Shown piece by piece: positions 1 through 7,345 of a stretch of 64,000 bases of DNA. The stretch's first letter is position 1; every line of letters starts with the position of its first letter. A program made the position numbers and the translations under genes. The stretch is from NCBI RefSeq assembly GCF_001426995.1, contig NZ_LMFY01000001.1, positions 424,241 through 488,240 on the forward strand. Reading direction: 5' to 3'. Below the pieces are notes generated by a model. The model saw only the letters and a list, made by a program, of their open reading frames with translations. It was not told where the DNA came from and did not search any database. This DNA is from Microbacterium sp. Root553. Its GTDB lineage: Bacteria; Actinomycetota; Actinomycetes; Actinomycetales; Microbacteriaceae.

Positions 1-584
1 ATCGTGAAGCGAGGCGCGCCCGAGACGCCGTCGACGCCGATCACGGCGATGCCGAGACCGATGAACAGAGAGGTCAGTCCCTTGACGACGTTGTCGGTGA
101 CCACCGACGACGTCGCGACGAAGGCGAACACGGCGAGCGCGAAGAACTCCGCGGGTCCGAAACGGCTCGAGAAGTCGGCCAGCGCCGGCGCGAGGAAGAC
201 CACGACGATAGAGCCGATGAAACCGCCGATGAACGCGCCGATCGCCGCGGTCGCGAGGGCTTGTGCCGCCCGCCCGTTACGGGCCATCTTGTGACCTTCG
301 ATCGTCGACGCGATCGCCGACGCCTGCCCGGGGGTGTTCATGAGGATGCCCATGGTGGAGTCACCGAAGAGGCCGCCGAAGTAGACGCCGGCGAACATGA
401 TGAACGCGGCGGTCGGCTCGAGCGAGAAGGTCACGGGCAGCAGCAGTGCCACCGCCATCGACGAGCCGAGGCCGGGCATCACGCCGACCGCGGTGCCGAG
501 CAGGCATCCGATCAGCACCCAGACGAGGTTCTGCCAGGTCAGTGCCCCGGCGAACCCCTCCGCGAGAAGCTGCAGAACATCCAT
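1..584 (-). CDS. tctA: TctA, large permease of a tripartite tricarboxylate transporter (partial)
   Basis: Inner-membrane translocation subunit of a tripartite tricarboxylate transporter, which moves a carboxylate (citrate-like substrates in known members) using an ion gradient. Only the N-terminal 194 codons are in the window; the rest lies beyond the left edge. The visible part has the family hallmarks: an early MPGLGSSMA loop after the first hydrophobic segment, then FAGVYFGGLFGDS and MNTPGQASAIAS, then repeated Gly/Ala-rich membrane helices. The ATG at 584 follows the tctB stop by one base, so it is the last gene of the tctC-tctB-tctA operon. Family known; substrate not shown by sequence. 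Confidence 0.93.
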   Translation of the reverse strand, partial: MDVLQLLAEGFAGALTWQNLVWVLIGCLLGTAVGVMPGLGSSMAVALLLPVTFSLEPTAAFIMFAGVYFGGLFGDSTMGILMNTPGQASAIASTIEGHKMARNGRAAQALATAAIGAFIGGFIGSIVVVFLAPALADFSSRFGPAEFFALAVFAFVATSSVVTDNVVKGLTSLFIGLGIAVIGVDGVSGAPRFT

Positions 585-585
585 G

Positions 586-1218
586 TCAGAACCCCCAGCC
601 GAGAATGCCCGAGGGCAGCGACATGCCGAGCGCCATGTCGAACGCGATGTACGAGAGCGAGCTGACGGTCAGACCGACCACGAGACCGAACAGCCAGCGG
701 GTGGAACCGAAGCCGCGCGCGATGCACCAGAACAGCAGCCCCGCGGCGATGATCCAGCCGAGGATGTTCAGCACGAGCGAGAACACGAGGAACGAGCCCA
801 CGACCCAGGCGAGGGACCTGCCGTCGACGCGGACCGTGCGCGGCTCGGCCGGCGCCTCGGGAGTGGACGCGGATGCCGGGGACACGGGTGTCGTCGCTGC
901 CGGCTCAGACGAGACGGATGCCGCGGACGCGGTGTCGACCTCCGCACGATGCTCTCGCACCGCGCCGACGGAGAGGACTGCGGCGAACAGGTAGAGGCCG
1001 GCCATGATCAGCATCGGGAAGAACTGCGGGCCGGGGAACGCCGTGCCCTCGGGGACCTTCATCGTGATGATGCCCACGAGCAGATAGGTCGCGAACGCGA
1101 CGAGCACGACCGGCATCGTCAGGTTCTTCAGCAGCGCTGCCGCCCGTCCGGGCCCGGCGCCGAACGCGAGCCGCTGCCCGACGACCGCCGACACCGCTGT
1201 CGGGTTGCTCGATGACAT
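586..1218 (-). CDS. tctB: TctB, small membrane subunit of tripartite tricarboxylate transporter
   Basis: Small four-helix permease subunit (210 aa) that works with TctA in the membrane. It has a hydrophobic helix near residues 30-50, a second near 65-85, a polar Ala/Ser/Pro/Glu-rich cytoplasmic linker of about 40 residues, then two to three helices ending near the C-terminus. The ATG overlaps the tctC stop by one base (TGATG), which fixes the start and implies translational coupling. TctB proteins diverge in sequence, so the call rests on length, helix pattern and its place between tctC and tctA. Confidence 0.88.
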   Translation of the reverse strand: MSSSNPTAVSAVVGQRLAFGAGPGRAAALLKNLTMPVVLVAFATYLLVGIITMKVPEGTAFPGPQFFPMLIMAGLYLFAAVLSVGAVREHRAEVDTASAASVSSEPAATTPVSPASASTPEAPAEPRTVRVDGRSLAWVVGSFLVFSLVLNILGWIIAAGLLFWCIARGFGSTRWLFGLVVGLTVSSLSYIAFDMALGMSLPSGILGWGF

Positions 1219-2216
1219 CACAGCCCCATCTCCTCGTACAGCTCCTCGATGCGGGAGTGCTCGTCTGCGAGGAAGGCGTCGAGTTCCTCCCCCATGATCA
1301 CCCGTTCCGTCCAGCGGTAGCGGTCGATCGCGTCGCGCCACTCCGGCGTCGCGATCGAGTCCGTGATGAGCTCGCGCAGGTCGCCGATCTGATCGTCCTC
1401 CAGCCCCGCGGGGGCGGCGAGCATGCGCCAGTTCGTGAGCGAGACGTCGTACCCCTGCTCGGCGGCCGTCGGGATGTCGATGCCGTCGACCGGCTCCTCC
1501 GCGACCAGAGCCAGCACGCGCAGACGGCCCGACTCGATCTGATCGATGTTGTCGGGGTAGCCGCCTGCCGCCGCCTGGGCCGTGCCGTTGAGGAGAGCCT
1601 GGATGGCCTCCCCGCCGCCGTCCGACGAGATGTACGTCGTATCGAGCGGCGCGATGCCCGCGCTGATCGCGAGATCGGTCACCACGAGCTGGTCGAACGA
1701 GCCGCCACCCGTCCACGGCACGCTCTTCGGATCCGCCTTCCAGGCGGCGACGAGATCGTCGAGCGTCTCGTGCGGCGAGTCCGCCGGCACCACGATGACG
1801 TCGTACTCCTCGACGATCACCGCGAGGGGCGTCACATCGTCGAGCGTCGCCGCGGAGCCGAACTGGATCGTCGCCGCCATGAGACCGGTCCCTCCGACCA
1901 GGAGGTTGTTCGGCTGGCCCTCGAGCACCGAGACGTTGCCGAGAGCGATCGTGCCGCCGGCGCCCGGCATGTTGACGACCTGGACGTTGTTCACGAGCCC
2001 GTTGGCCTTCTGCGCCTGCTGGAGCTCGCGCGCCACGCCGTCCCAGCCACCGCCTGCTGCGGCGGGGGCGATGATCGTCATCGATGCGTGGATGTCCTGC
2101 CCGGCGGCGGCGGACGTGATGGAACCGAACGCGGCGATGCCGATCGCCGCTGCGGCGATCGTGCCGCCTATGACCCGCGGCAGAATCCGCGTCCCCGATG
2201 AACTCGTCGTCATCAT
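1218..2216 (-). CDS. tctC: TctC, solute-binding protein of tripartite tricarboxylate transporter
   Basis: Extracytoplasmic carboxylate-binding protein (332 aa) that delivers substrate to TctAB. The start chosen is the ATG at 2216, six bases after a GAGGAGG ribosome-binding site; an upstream in-frame start lacks one. The N-terminus is a signal peptide with a hydrophobic core (about residues 17-32) ending near SAAAGQD, without a lipobox cysteine. The mature part shows family features: IIAPAAAGGGWD near the N-terminus, NMPGAGGTIAL, LLVGGTGLM, then the two-lobe alternation typical of BugT-like binding proteins. First gene of tctCBA and divergent from the sensor kinase gene that probably controls it. 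Confidence 0.92.
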   Translation of the reverse strand: MMTTSSSGTRILPRVIGGTIAAAAIGIAAFGSITSAAAGQDIHASMTIIAPAAAGGGWDGVARELQQAQKANGLVNNVQVVNMPGAGGTIALGNVSVLEGQPNNLLVGGTGLMAATIQFGSAATLDDVTPLAVIVEEYDVIVVPADSPHETLDDLVAAWKADPKSVPWTGGGSFDQLVVTDLAISAGIAPLDTTYISSDGGGEAIQALLNGTAQAAAGGYPDNIDQIESGRLRVLALVAEEPVDGIDIPTAAEQGYDVSLTNWRMLAAPAGLEDDQIGDLRELITDSIATPEWRDAIDRYRWTERVIMGEELDAFLADEHSRIEELYEEMGL

Positions 2217-2273
2217 TGCCTCCTCGTGCGGACATCGTTGTCGCCGCAAGACGGTTATTAGGATGGCAAGAGA

Positions 2274-2298
2274 CCGAGCGCACGTCGTGTGCGCTCGG
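2274..2298. promoter_or_regulatory. GC-rich stem-loop in the tctC / sensor-kinase divergent region
   Basis: A perfect 10-bp inverted repeat, CCGAGCGCAC and GTGCGCTCGG, around a 5-base loop, located 58 bases upstream of the tctC start and 67 upstream of the kinase start. It cannot terminate either gene because both are transcribed outward. It may be a leader or attenuator hairpin in the tctC 5' UTR or the terminator of an unseen small RNA. Confidence 0.5.
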
Positions 2299-2303
2299 CT
2301 TTG

Positions 2304-2322
2304 TGCTCATAGATGCTCATAG
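2304..2322. promoter_or_regulatory. Candidate response-regulator site: tandem TGCTCATAG repeats
   Basis: TGCTCATAG occurs twice with a one-base gap, giving a 10-bp period that puts both copies on the same face of the helix. This suits dimeric binding by the CitB-type response regulator encoded next door. It lies between the divergent tctC and kinase promoters. Function is inferred from position and spacing only. Confidence 0.5.
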
Positions 2323-2364
2323 GAGAGCGGAGCGCGGCGATCCAGCGACGGAGAGGCGGCCGAG

Positions 2365-3633
2365 ATGAGACGCAGGGTCGGCGCACGCGCCGTGCGCCTC
2401 GGGATGCTCCTGCTGCCCAGCCTCATCGTGCTGTCCGCTGTCGGGGTGACCGCGGGTGTCGCGATCGCGGCGCAGGAACGCAGCATCCGCGCATCCACGG
2501 CGGATCGTGTGCGCGAGGTCGCCGCGAGCCTCGCCGTGCTCCCCGAGGTGCAGCGCACGCTGGAGTCCACGGTCGACAGCGGCGACGATGACGATCCCGC
2601 CGATGCGGGCGACCTCGCCGACGCGACGGAGCAGCTGCAGCCCCTCGCCGACATCGTCGCGCAGGCCGCCGGGGTGTACTACGTCGTCATCACCGACGAC
2701 GAGGGTGTGCGGATCACCCATCCGCTCCCGTCCGAGCGCGGGGTGCGCGTGTCGACGACGAACGAGTCGGTGCTGGCGGGCGCGGAGTTCCTCGGCACCG
2801 AGACCGGTCCGTCCGGTCGATCGCTGCGCGCCAAGGTGCCCGTCTTCGGCGACGGCGACCGGATCATCGGCATGGTGGCCGTCGGCGTGTTGGAGTCGAG
2901 CCTCTCCGCGCGTCGCGAGGAGGCCCTCGGCGACATCCTGCCGTGGATCGTCGGAGCCCTCGTCGTCGGCACCCTCGCGAGTTCGGCCGTCGGGGCGGCG
3001 ATCGAGCGACGATTCCGCCGACTCGACGAGCAGGCGGCCGAACACGAGCACCTGCGGCTCATCACCACCGCTCTCCAAGAGCAGTCGCACGAGTTCAGCA
3101 CCCGCCTGCACGTGATCCACGGGCTCGTCTCGCATGGTGACGCCGAGGAGGCGCTGACGTACATCGACGACATCGTCCCTGTGCTCACCTCCGAGCTCCC
3201 AGGAACCACGCGGACCCCGATCACGAGCGTCGCGATCGAGGCCGTGCGGAGGGAGCTCACCGCGCTGGGAGCGCACCTCGAGGTCGACGTCGATGACGAC
3301 ATCGAGATCGACGAGGGCGTGCTGCTCATCATCGCCAACCTCTGCCGCAATGCGGGCGAGGCCGGCGCGGGCAACGTTCGCTGCACGGTGACGCAGCGCG
3401 GGCGCACGCTGATCGGCTCGGTCGAGGACGACGGGCCGGGCATCGACCCCGCCGACGTCGATCGCGTCTTCGCTCGCGGGTACTCGTCGAAGTCCGCGCG
3501 CACGGTCGGCGGTCGCGGCATCGGACTCGATCTCGTGCGCCGCACCGTGATGGCGCGCGGCGGAGTGATCGAGATCGGACGCTCGCCCCTCGGGGGCGCG
3601 CGCTTCGACTTCGAGATGGATGAGGTGCGATGA
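2365..3633 (+). CDS. CitA/DcuS-type sensor histidine kinase
   Basis: Membrane sensor kinase (422 aa) of the family that senses di- and tricarboxylates. Segment order: transmembrane helix at about residues 12-36, extracytoplasmic PAS-like sensor domain at about 37-190 (contains VYYVVITDDEGVRITH), second transmembrane helix at about 192-215, phosphoacceptor helix with HEFSTRLHVIHG (His242), then an HATPase domain with the N-box NLCRNAGEAG, DDGPGID and GRGIGLDLV. The phosphoacceptor motif is the CitA/DcuS form rather than the classic HExxTPL. Its stop overlaps the response regulator start by 4 bp. It faces tctCBA, so control of that transporter by external citrate or a related acid is the natural inference. 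Confidence 0.9.
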   Translation: MRRRVGARAVRLGMLLLPSLIVLSAVGVTAGVAIAAQERSIRASTADRVREVAASLAVLPEVQRTLESTVDSGDDDDPADAGDLADATEQLQPLADIVAQAAGVYYVVITDDEGVRITHPLPSERGVRVSTTNESVLAGAEFLGTETGPSGRSLRAKVPVFGDGDRIIGMVAVGVLESSLSARREEALGDILPWIVGALVVGTLASSAVGAAIERRFRRLDEQAAEHEHLRLITTALQEQSHEFSTRLHVIHGLVSHGDAEEALTYIDDIVPVLTSELPGTTRTPITSVAIEAVRRELTALGAHLEVDVDDDIEIDEGVLLIIANLCRNAGEAGAGNVRCTVTQRGRTLIGSVEDDGPGIDPADVDRVFARGYSSKSARTVGGRGIGLDLVRRTVMARGGVIEIGRSPLGGARFDFEMDEVR

Positions 3634-4370
3634 GCGAGATCCGTGTGCTCGTGGTCGACGACGACCCCGGCGCTCGCGCACTGCACGGCCGGTTCATCGC
3701 CGAGACTCCCGGTTTCGACCTCGTGGGCACGGCGGGCACCGGCGCCGCAGCGCTCGCACAGGTGACCGACGACGTGGACCTGCTGCTGCTCGACATGCGC
3801 CTGCCCGACATCAGCGGCGTCGAAGTGCTGCACCGACTTCGCGCCGTCGATGCAGCGGGCCCCGACGTGCTCGTGATCAGCTCGTCGCGCGACCAGGTCA
3901 CGGTGCGACAGGCGCTCGCGGCGCACGTCGCCGGGTATCTCATCAAACCCTTCACGCAGGAAGTCCTGCGCCGGAGGCTGGAGGAGTACGCCGCACGGCG
4001 CAGCGCCCGCGATGGTTCGGAGCAGGACCGACCCCTCGCACAGGGCGAGGTCGACCGGCTGCTCGCCACCGGAACCATCCGGGTCAGCGACCGGACGGAG
4101 GAGCGTCCACCGGCACTCTCGGCCGACCCGACGGGCGGTCTGCCGAAGGGACTCGCCGACGTCACGCTGGCCCGCGTGATGGCGGCTCTCGACCCGGTCA
4201 CCTCGCGGTCGGCATCCGAGATCGCCACCGCGTGCGCGCTCTCGCGGGCGACCGCTCGCCGCTACCTCGAGCACCTCGTCGCGACGGGTGTGATCGATCT
4301 GGCACACCGGTACGGCAAGCGGGGACGCCCGCAGGTGCTCTACCGCCTCGCCCCGTCCCCCGACGCGTGA
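3630..4370 (+). CDS. CitB/DcuR-type response regulator
   Basis: Partner of the upstream kinase (246 aa). The receiver domain spans about residues 1-120, with the acidic cluster DDD at 10-12, phosphoacceptor Asp55 in LLLLDMRLPD, and Lys106 in YLIKPF. The C-terminal half has a winged-helix-like output region where SEIATACALSRATARRYLEHL is the likely HTH, as in CitB/DcuR regulators. ATGA overlap with the kinase gene implies coupled translation. It probably activates tctCBA; the 10-bp-spaced TGCTCATAG repeats at 2304-2322 are candidate sites. Confidence 0.92.
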   Translation: MSEIRVLVVDDDPGARALHGRFIAETPGFDLVGTAGTGAAALAQVTDDVDLLLLDMRLPDISGVEVLHRLRAVDAAGPDVLVISSSRDQVTVRQALAAHVAGYLIKPFTQEVLRRRLEEYAARRSARDGSEQDRPLAQGEVDRLLATGTIRVSDRTEERPPALSADPTGGLPKGLADVTLARVMAALDPVTSRSASEIATACALSRATARRYLEHLVATGVIDLAHRYGKRGRPQVLYRLAPSPDA

Positions 4371-4421
4371 CCGCCTCCGCGATGCAGGAAGGGATCACCC
4401 CGCAGCGGCCCCGGAAACGGA

Positions 4422-4451
4422 AGATCCCCGCCGCTCTCGCGACGGGGATCT
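4422..4451. terminator. Stem-loop between response regulator and tRNA-Arg
   Basis: Perfect 9-bp inverted repeat AGATCCCCG / CGGGGATCT with a 12-base loop, placed between two convergent genes (response regulator stop 4370, tRNA 3' end 4461). There is no clear U-tract on either side, as is common in actinobacteria. It probably serves both directions. Confidence 0.6.
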
Positions 4452-4460
4452 CACCTGATG

Positions 4461-4533
4461 TGCGCCCGAAGGGACTCGAACCCCTAACCTTCTGATCCGT
4501 AGTCAGATGCTCTATCCATTGAGCTACGGGCGC
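4461..4533 (-). tRNA. tRNA-Arg (anticodon ACG)
   Basis: On the minus strand, acceptor GCGCCCG pairs with CGGGCGC and is followed by discriminator A. The D-arm contains TAGCTCAATGGATAGAGC. The anticodon stem TCTGA/TCAGA encloses the loop CTACGGA (anticodon ACG, read as ICG). The T-arm GGGGTTCGAGTCCC is canonical. No CCA is encoded. Confidence 0.97.
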
Positions 4534-4598
4534 TCCTGGACCGCTCAGCGGGCCGTGGAACAGCCTACAACAGACGCGGCGCGAAAGCGAAACGAGGG

Positions 4599-5180
4599 TC
4601 AGTCCTCGTCCGCGCCGACCTTCTGCTTCGTCTTCCGCTTGGCCTTCGCGCGCTGCAGCGACGACAGCGCCTGCAGGTCGACGAGCCGCAGCGCCTGCAT
4701 CCTGGCCTCGCGCATCCGGTCGTAGTCGGGGTCCTGATCGGGCCGCATCCCCTCGACGCGCAGGCGCCGATCGAGGTTGTGGCGCACATCGGCCCAGGCG
4801 CCCTCGCGGGCCTCCTCGACGATCACGCGCAGCGCCGCGTCGTCTTCCATCACGTCGCGCAGCTTCGCGGCGACACCGTGCGACTGCTTGGCCCGGCGGC
4901 GCAGGTTGCGCACATCGCGGTCGCGGTAGTCGTGGGTGCCCGACGGATCGGAGTGACGGCCCCTGGCGCGCTTGCGCAGCTGGGTCAGGTTGCGCTCGAT
5001 CTCCTCCGACTCCTCGGCCATCGCCCGCAGCGCCTCCCGCGCGTCGGCGACGTACCGGTCGGTGTCGAACACCCCGTTCTCGGCGATCGTGCCGATGAGG
5101 ATGTGATTCTTCACGGCGAGGCGCGCGGCGGCGGTCGCGATCGCAACGCCTTCGGCGACGGCATCCGCAGTTCTTCCCAC
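4599..5180 (-). CDS. Conserved hypothetical protein, charged and helical
   Basis: I do not recognise a functional domain. The 193-aa product begins with a mildly hydrophobic stretch (TAAARLAVKNHILIG) but has no convincing transmembrane helix. The rest is strongly charged and helical with alternating Arg/Glu, including a basic middle (LRKRARGRHSD, LRRRAKQSHG) and a Lys-rich C-terminus. The start is a GTG at 5180 with GGAGGAGG five bases upstream; an ATG five codons earlier overlaps that ribosome-binding site and is less likely. Monocistronic, divergent from the dehydrogenase gene at 5308. Probably cytoplasmic and possibly nucleic-acid binding given its charge, but that is a guess. Confidence 0.75.
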   Translation of the reverse strand: MGRTADAVAEGVAIATAAARLAVKNHILIGTIAENGVFDTDRYVADAREALRAMAEESEEIERNLTQLRKRARGRHSDPSGTHDYRDRDVRNLRRRAKQSHGVAAKLRDVMEDDAALRVIVEEAREGAWADVRHNLDRRLRVEGMRPDQDPDYDRMREARMQALRLVDLQALSSLQRAKAKRKTKQKVGADED

Positions 5181-5307
5181 CCCGACCTCCTCCATTGAGA
5201 ATACCCGTATCGCTTCGTCGCGCACTCGGCCAGAATGGATCGGGATCACGCCGTCGCCTCCTTTCCGGCGCCGAACGTCACCCTCGATCCCCGTCGGGAG
5301 GAGTGCA

Positions 5308-6147
5308 GTGAAGCGTCTCGCCCTCGCCGGGAGCACGACGGTCATCACCGGAGCCGCGAACGGGATGGGCGCGCAGATCGCGCGGATCCTCGCCGCCGAC
5401 GGCGTGCACCTCGCTCTGATCGACCACGACGCCGACGCGCTCGCGACGGTGGTCGCGGCCCTACCGCCGACGACCGTCACCGCTCACGTGGTCGACCTGC
5501 GCGACGATGAGGCCGTCTTCGCCGCCGCCGCCGACATCTCCGCCGCGCATCCTCGGATCTCCGCCCTGATCACGTGCGCGGGATCGTCGATGCTCGGCAC
5601 GCTCGACCAGCTCACGATGGAGGAGATGCGCTGGCTCGCCGACGTCAACCTCTGGGGCACCGTGTCCATCACCAAAGCCCTGCTGCCCTCGCTGCGCGCG
5701 TCTCGCGCTGCGCACATCACCCACCTCGCGAGCATCTACGCGCTCGCCGCACCCGCCGGACGCATCCCGTATGCGCTGAGCAAGTACGCGGTGCGGGGCT
5801 TCTCCGAGGCCCTGCGGCACGAGCTCGAGGGGACGACTGTGACGGTGGGGGCGGTGTACCCGGCCGGAGTCCGCACCGGCATCATCCTGCACGGTCGCTA
5901 CGCCGCGGCGATCGATCCCGCCGTGGCCGCACGGGCGGCGGAGGCGCAGGCGGCGATGTACCACACCGAGCCCGCGGACGCGGCTGCCGCGATCGTCCGG
6001 GCCACGGTGCGCCGTCGTGCGCGCACGATGGTGGGCCGGGAGGCCCGCCTCGTCGACGTCCTGGTGCGGCTCGCTCCTGCCGCCTATTGGCGAGTGATGC
6101 GCCGCCCCCTGCGCGACGCCGTCGACACGACGACCCCGATCGGCTGA
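5308..6147 (+). CDS. Short-chain dehydrogenase/reductase (classical SDR)
   Basis: NAD(P)-dependent oxidoreductase (279 aa, GTG start after GGGAGGAG). The Rossmann motif TGAANGMG (about residues 13-20), an acidic-ended second strand (LALIDHDAD), CAG in place of NNAG, the active-site Ser in HLASIYA, and YALSK (Tyr and Lys catalytic pair) place it in the classical SDRs. The C-terminal extension (about residues 225-279) is basic and ends in a helix like those of acyl- or retinol-type SDRs, suggesting a hydrophobic substrate or membrane contact. Its stop lies 5 bases from the convergent stop at 6153. Substrate unknown. Confidence 0.9.
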   Translation: MKRLALAGSTTVITGAANGMGAQIARILAADGVHLALIDHDADALATVVAALPPTTVTAHVVDLRDDEAVFAAAADISAAHPRISALITCAGSSMLGTLDQLTMEEMRWLADVNLWGTVSITKALLPSLRASRAAHITHLASIYALAAPAGRIPYALSKYAVRGFSEALRHELEGTTVTVGAVYPAGVRTGIILHGRYAAAIDPAVAARAAEAQAAMYHTEPADAAAAIVRATVRRRARTMVGREARLVDVLVRLAPAAYWRVMRRPLRDAVDTTTPIG

Positions 6148-6152
6148 CGGGC

Positions 6153-7016
6153 TCAGCGCACGGCGCCGACCCAGATCCCGGAGGCCCAGGCCTGCTGATC
6201 GCCGTCGCAGCCGACGGAGCCCGGATACCCGCGCACCACCGCCATGCAGTTCGCGAGGAACTCCGGGTCGCCGCCGAACATCGACTGATACGTGTCCGAG
6301 GCGGTGAGCGCACCCCACACGCGGAACTGGTAGATGTGCGCGAGCTCGTGCGCCATCGCCCAGTTCAGTCGCTCGGTGCTCCACTGGGCGATGTCCGCGC
6401 GGTACTTGATGTACCCGTTGCTGTTCGCACAGGCGGCAGCCGATCCCCCGGCGCACGAGGCCGATTCGTACAGTCCCACCCCGCCTCCGCCCACCGTGTC
6501 GAGGGCGGCGCGCACCCGCGCATAGCCGTCGGGTCCGCTCGACGACCAGGCAGGTCCCCCGGGCGCCGCGTACTGCGCGGCCTCCCAGACCGAGACGTCC
6601 TGGCCGACCTTGTCGATCAGGGCATGCACCGTCGCCGTCGCGGCGACGACCACCGCGGGGTCCTTGCGCTCGGCGAGCACGGCCTGCTGAGCGGACTGCA
6701 CCGCCGCCCGATGCGCCGCGGTGTCGACCTTGCCCTCGGCCGACGTCAGCGCCGTCTGCAGACCCGCCAGCTCGGCCACGAACGCGGCCCGCACATCGAG
6801 GACGGCCGCGCGATCGGCGATCTCCCCCTCGGTGATCTCGATCAGTCCGGTGAGGCGGTCGGTGCGCATCTGCGCCGACTGCTCGGACTGCACGAGCGTG
6901 CGCAGCTCGTCGATCACGGCGGCACGGTCGGCGTCGAGCGCCACGGCGCGACTCACGACCCCCGCGGCCAGCAGCAGGGTCGCGACCATGGTGACCGAGA
7001 AGATGCGCCGGATCAC
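6153..7016 (-). CDS. Membrane-anchored coiled-coil protein with HExxH metallopeptidase motif
   Basis: Predicted secreted or membrane-anchored protein (287 aa, GTG start at 7016). Residues 7-26 form a signal or anchor helix. About 30-130 is Ala/Glu/Gln-rich with heptad character (coiled coil). The C-terminal domain contains HELAH within NWAMAHELAHIYQF and, some 30 residues later, DPEFLANC, matching the HExxH plus downstream Glu arrangement of gluzincin-like zinc peptidases. Four cysteines (near SCAGG, ACANS, ANCMA, GCDGD) suggest two disulfides outside the cytoplasm. It starts 11 bases after a small membrane coiled-coil gene, so the two are probably one operon. Peptidase activity is inferred from the motif only; I cannot name a family. 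Confidence 0.72.
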   Translation of the reverse strand: MIRRIFSVTMVATLLLAAGVVSRAVALDADRAAVIDELRTLVQSEQSAQMRTDRLTGLIEITEGEIADRAAVLDVRAAFVAELAGLQTALTSAEGKVDTAAHRAAVQSAQQAVLAERKDPAVVVAATATVHALIDKVGQDVSVWEAAQYAAPGGPAWSSSGPDGYARVRAALDTVGGGGVGLYESASCAGGSAAACANSNGYIKYRADIAQWSTERLNWAMAHELAHIYQFRVWGALTASDTYQSMFGGDPEFLANCMAVVRGYPGSVGCDGDQQAWASGIWVGAVR

Positions 7017-7026
7017 GGCGTGCCCC

Positions 7027-7272
7027 TCACGGCAGGAACCCGGTGGTGTCGGACAGTAGGGTCTCCTGCGCGGCGAGTGCGGTGCGCAGGCCGGTGAGCT
7101 GCTCGGCGTATCGATAGTTGGCGTCGCGGGTGGCCTCGAGCGACTGCTCGGCACGCACCACGGCGGCCTTCGCTTCTTCGAGCGCGTCGACCCGCTGCTG
7201 ATCCGCGACCACGACGAGCACGGTTCCCGCGATGAGCAGCAGACCACCCGCGACGACCGCGACGCCCCTCAT
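7027..7272 (-). CDS. Small single-pass membrane protein with coiled coil
   Basis: An 81-residue protein with ATG start at 7272 and GGGGAG upstream. Residues 4-22 are a transmembrane helix; residues 26-70 are a Glu/Ala/Arg/Leu heptad-rich helix (DALEEAKAAVVRAEQSLEA). The layout mirrors the N-terminal part of the next gene (helix, then coiled coil), so the two products may pair through their coiled coils at the membrane. No enzyme motif. The downstream HExxH gene begins 11 bases after its stop. Function unknown. Confidence 0.65.
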   Translation of the reverse strand: MRGVAVVAGGLLLIAGTVLVVVADQQRVDALEEAKAAVVRAEQSLEATRDANYRYAEQLTGLRTALAAQETLLSDTTGFLP

Positions 7273-7345
7273 ATCGCTCCCCAGAAGAAGATGACCATCC
7301 GGAACGATTCCGTAGGGCCAATATATCCTCGTCGCGGGCGGTCAG

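Noticed and set aside
586..2310. A 574-codon minus-strand open frame spanning the transporter region
   Set aside because: Its first part is out-of-frame translation of tctC (Arg/Gly-rich, no domain); only the last 210 codons from the ATG at 1218 are real (tctB).
2317..4307. Long minus-strand frames across the sensor kinase and response regulator genes
   Set aside because: Low-complexity Arg/Ser/Ala translation mirroring the third-codon GC of the real plus-strand genes.
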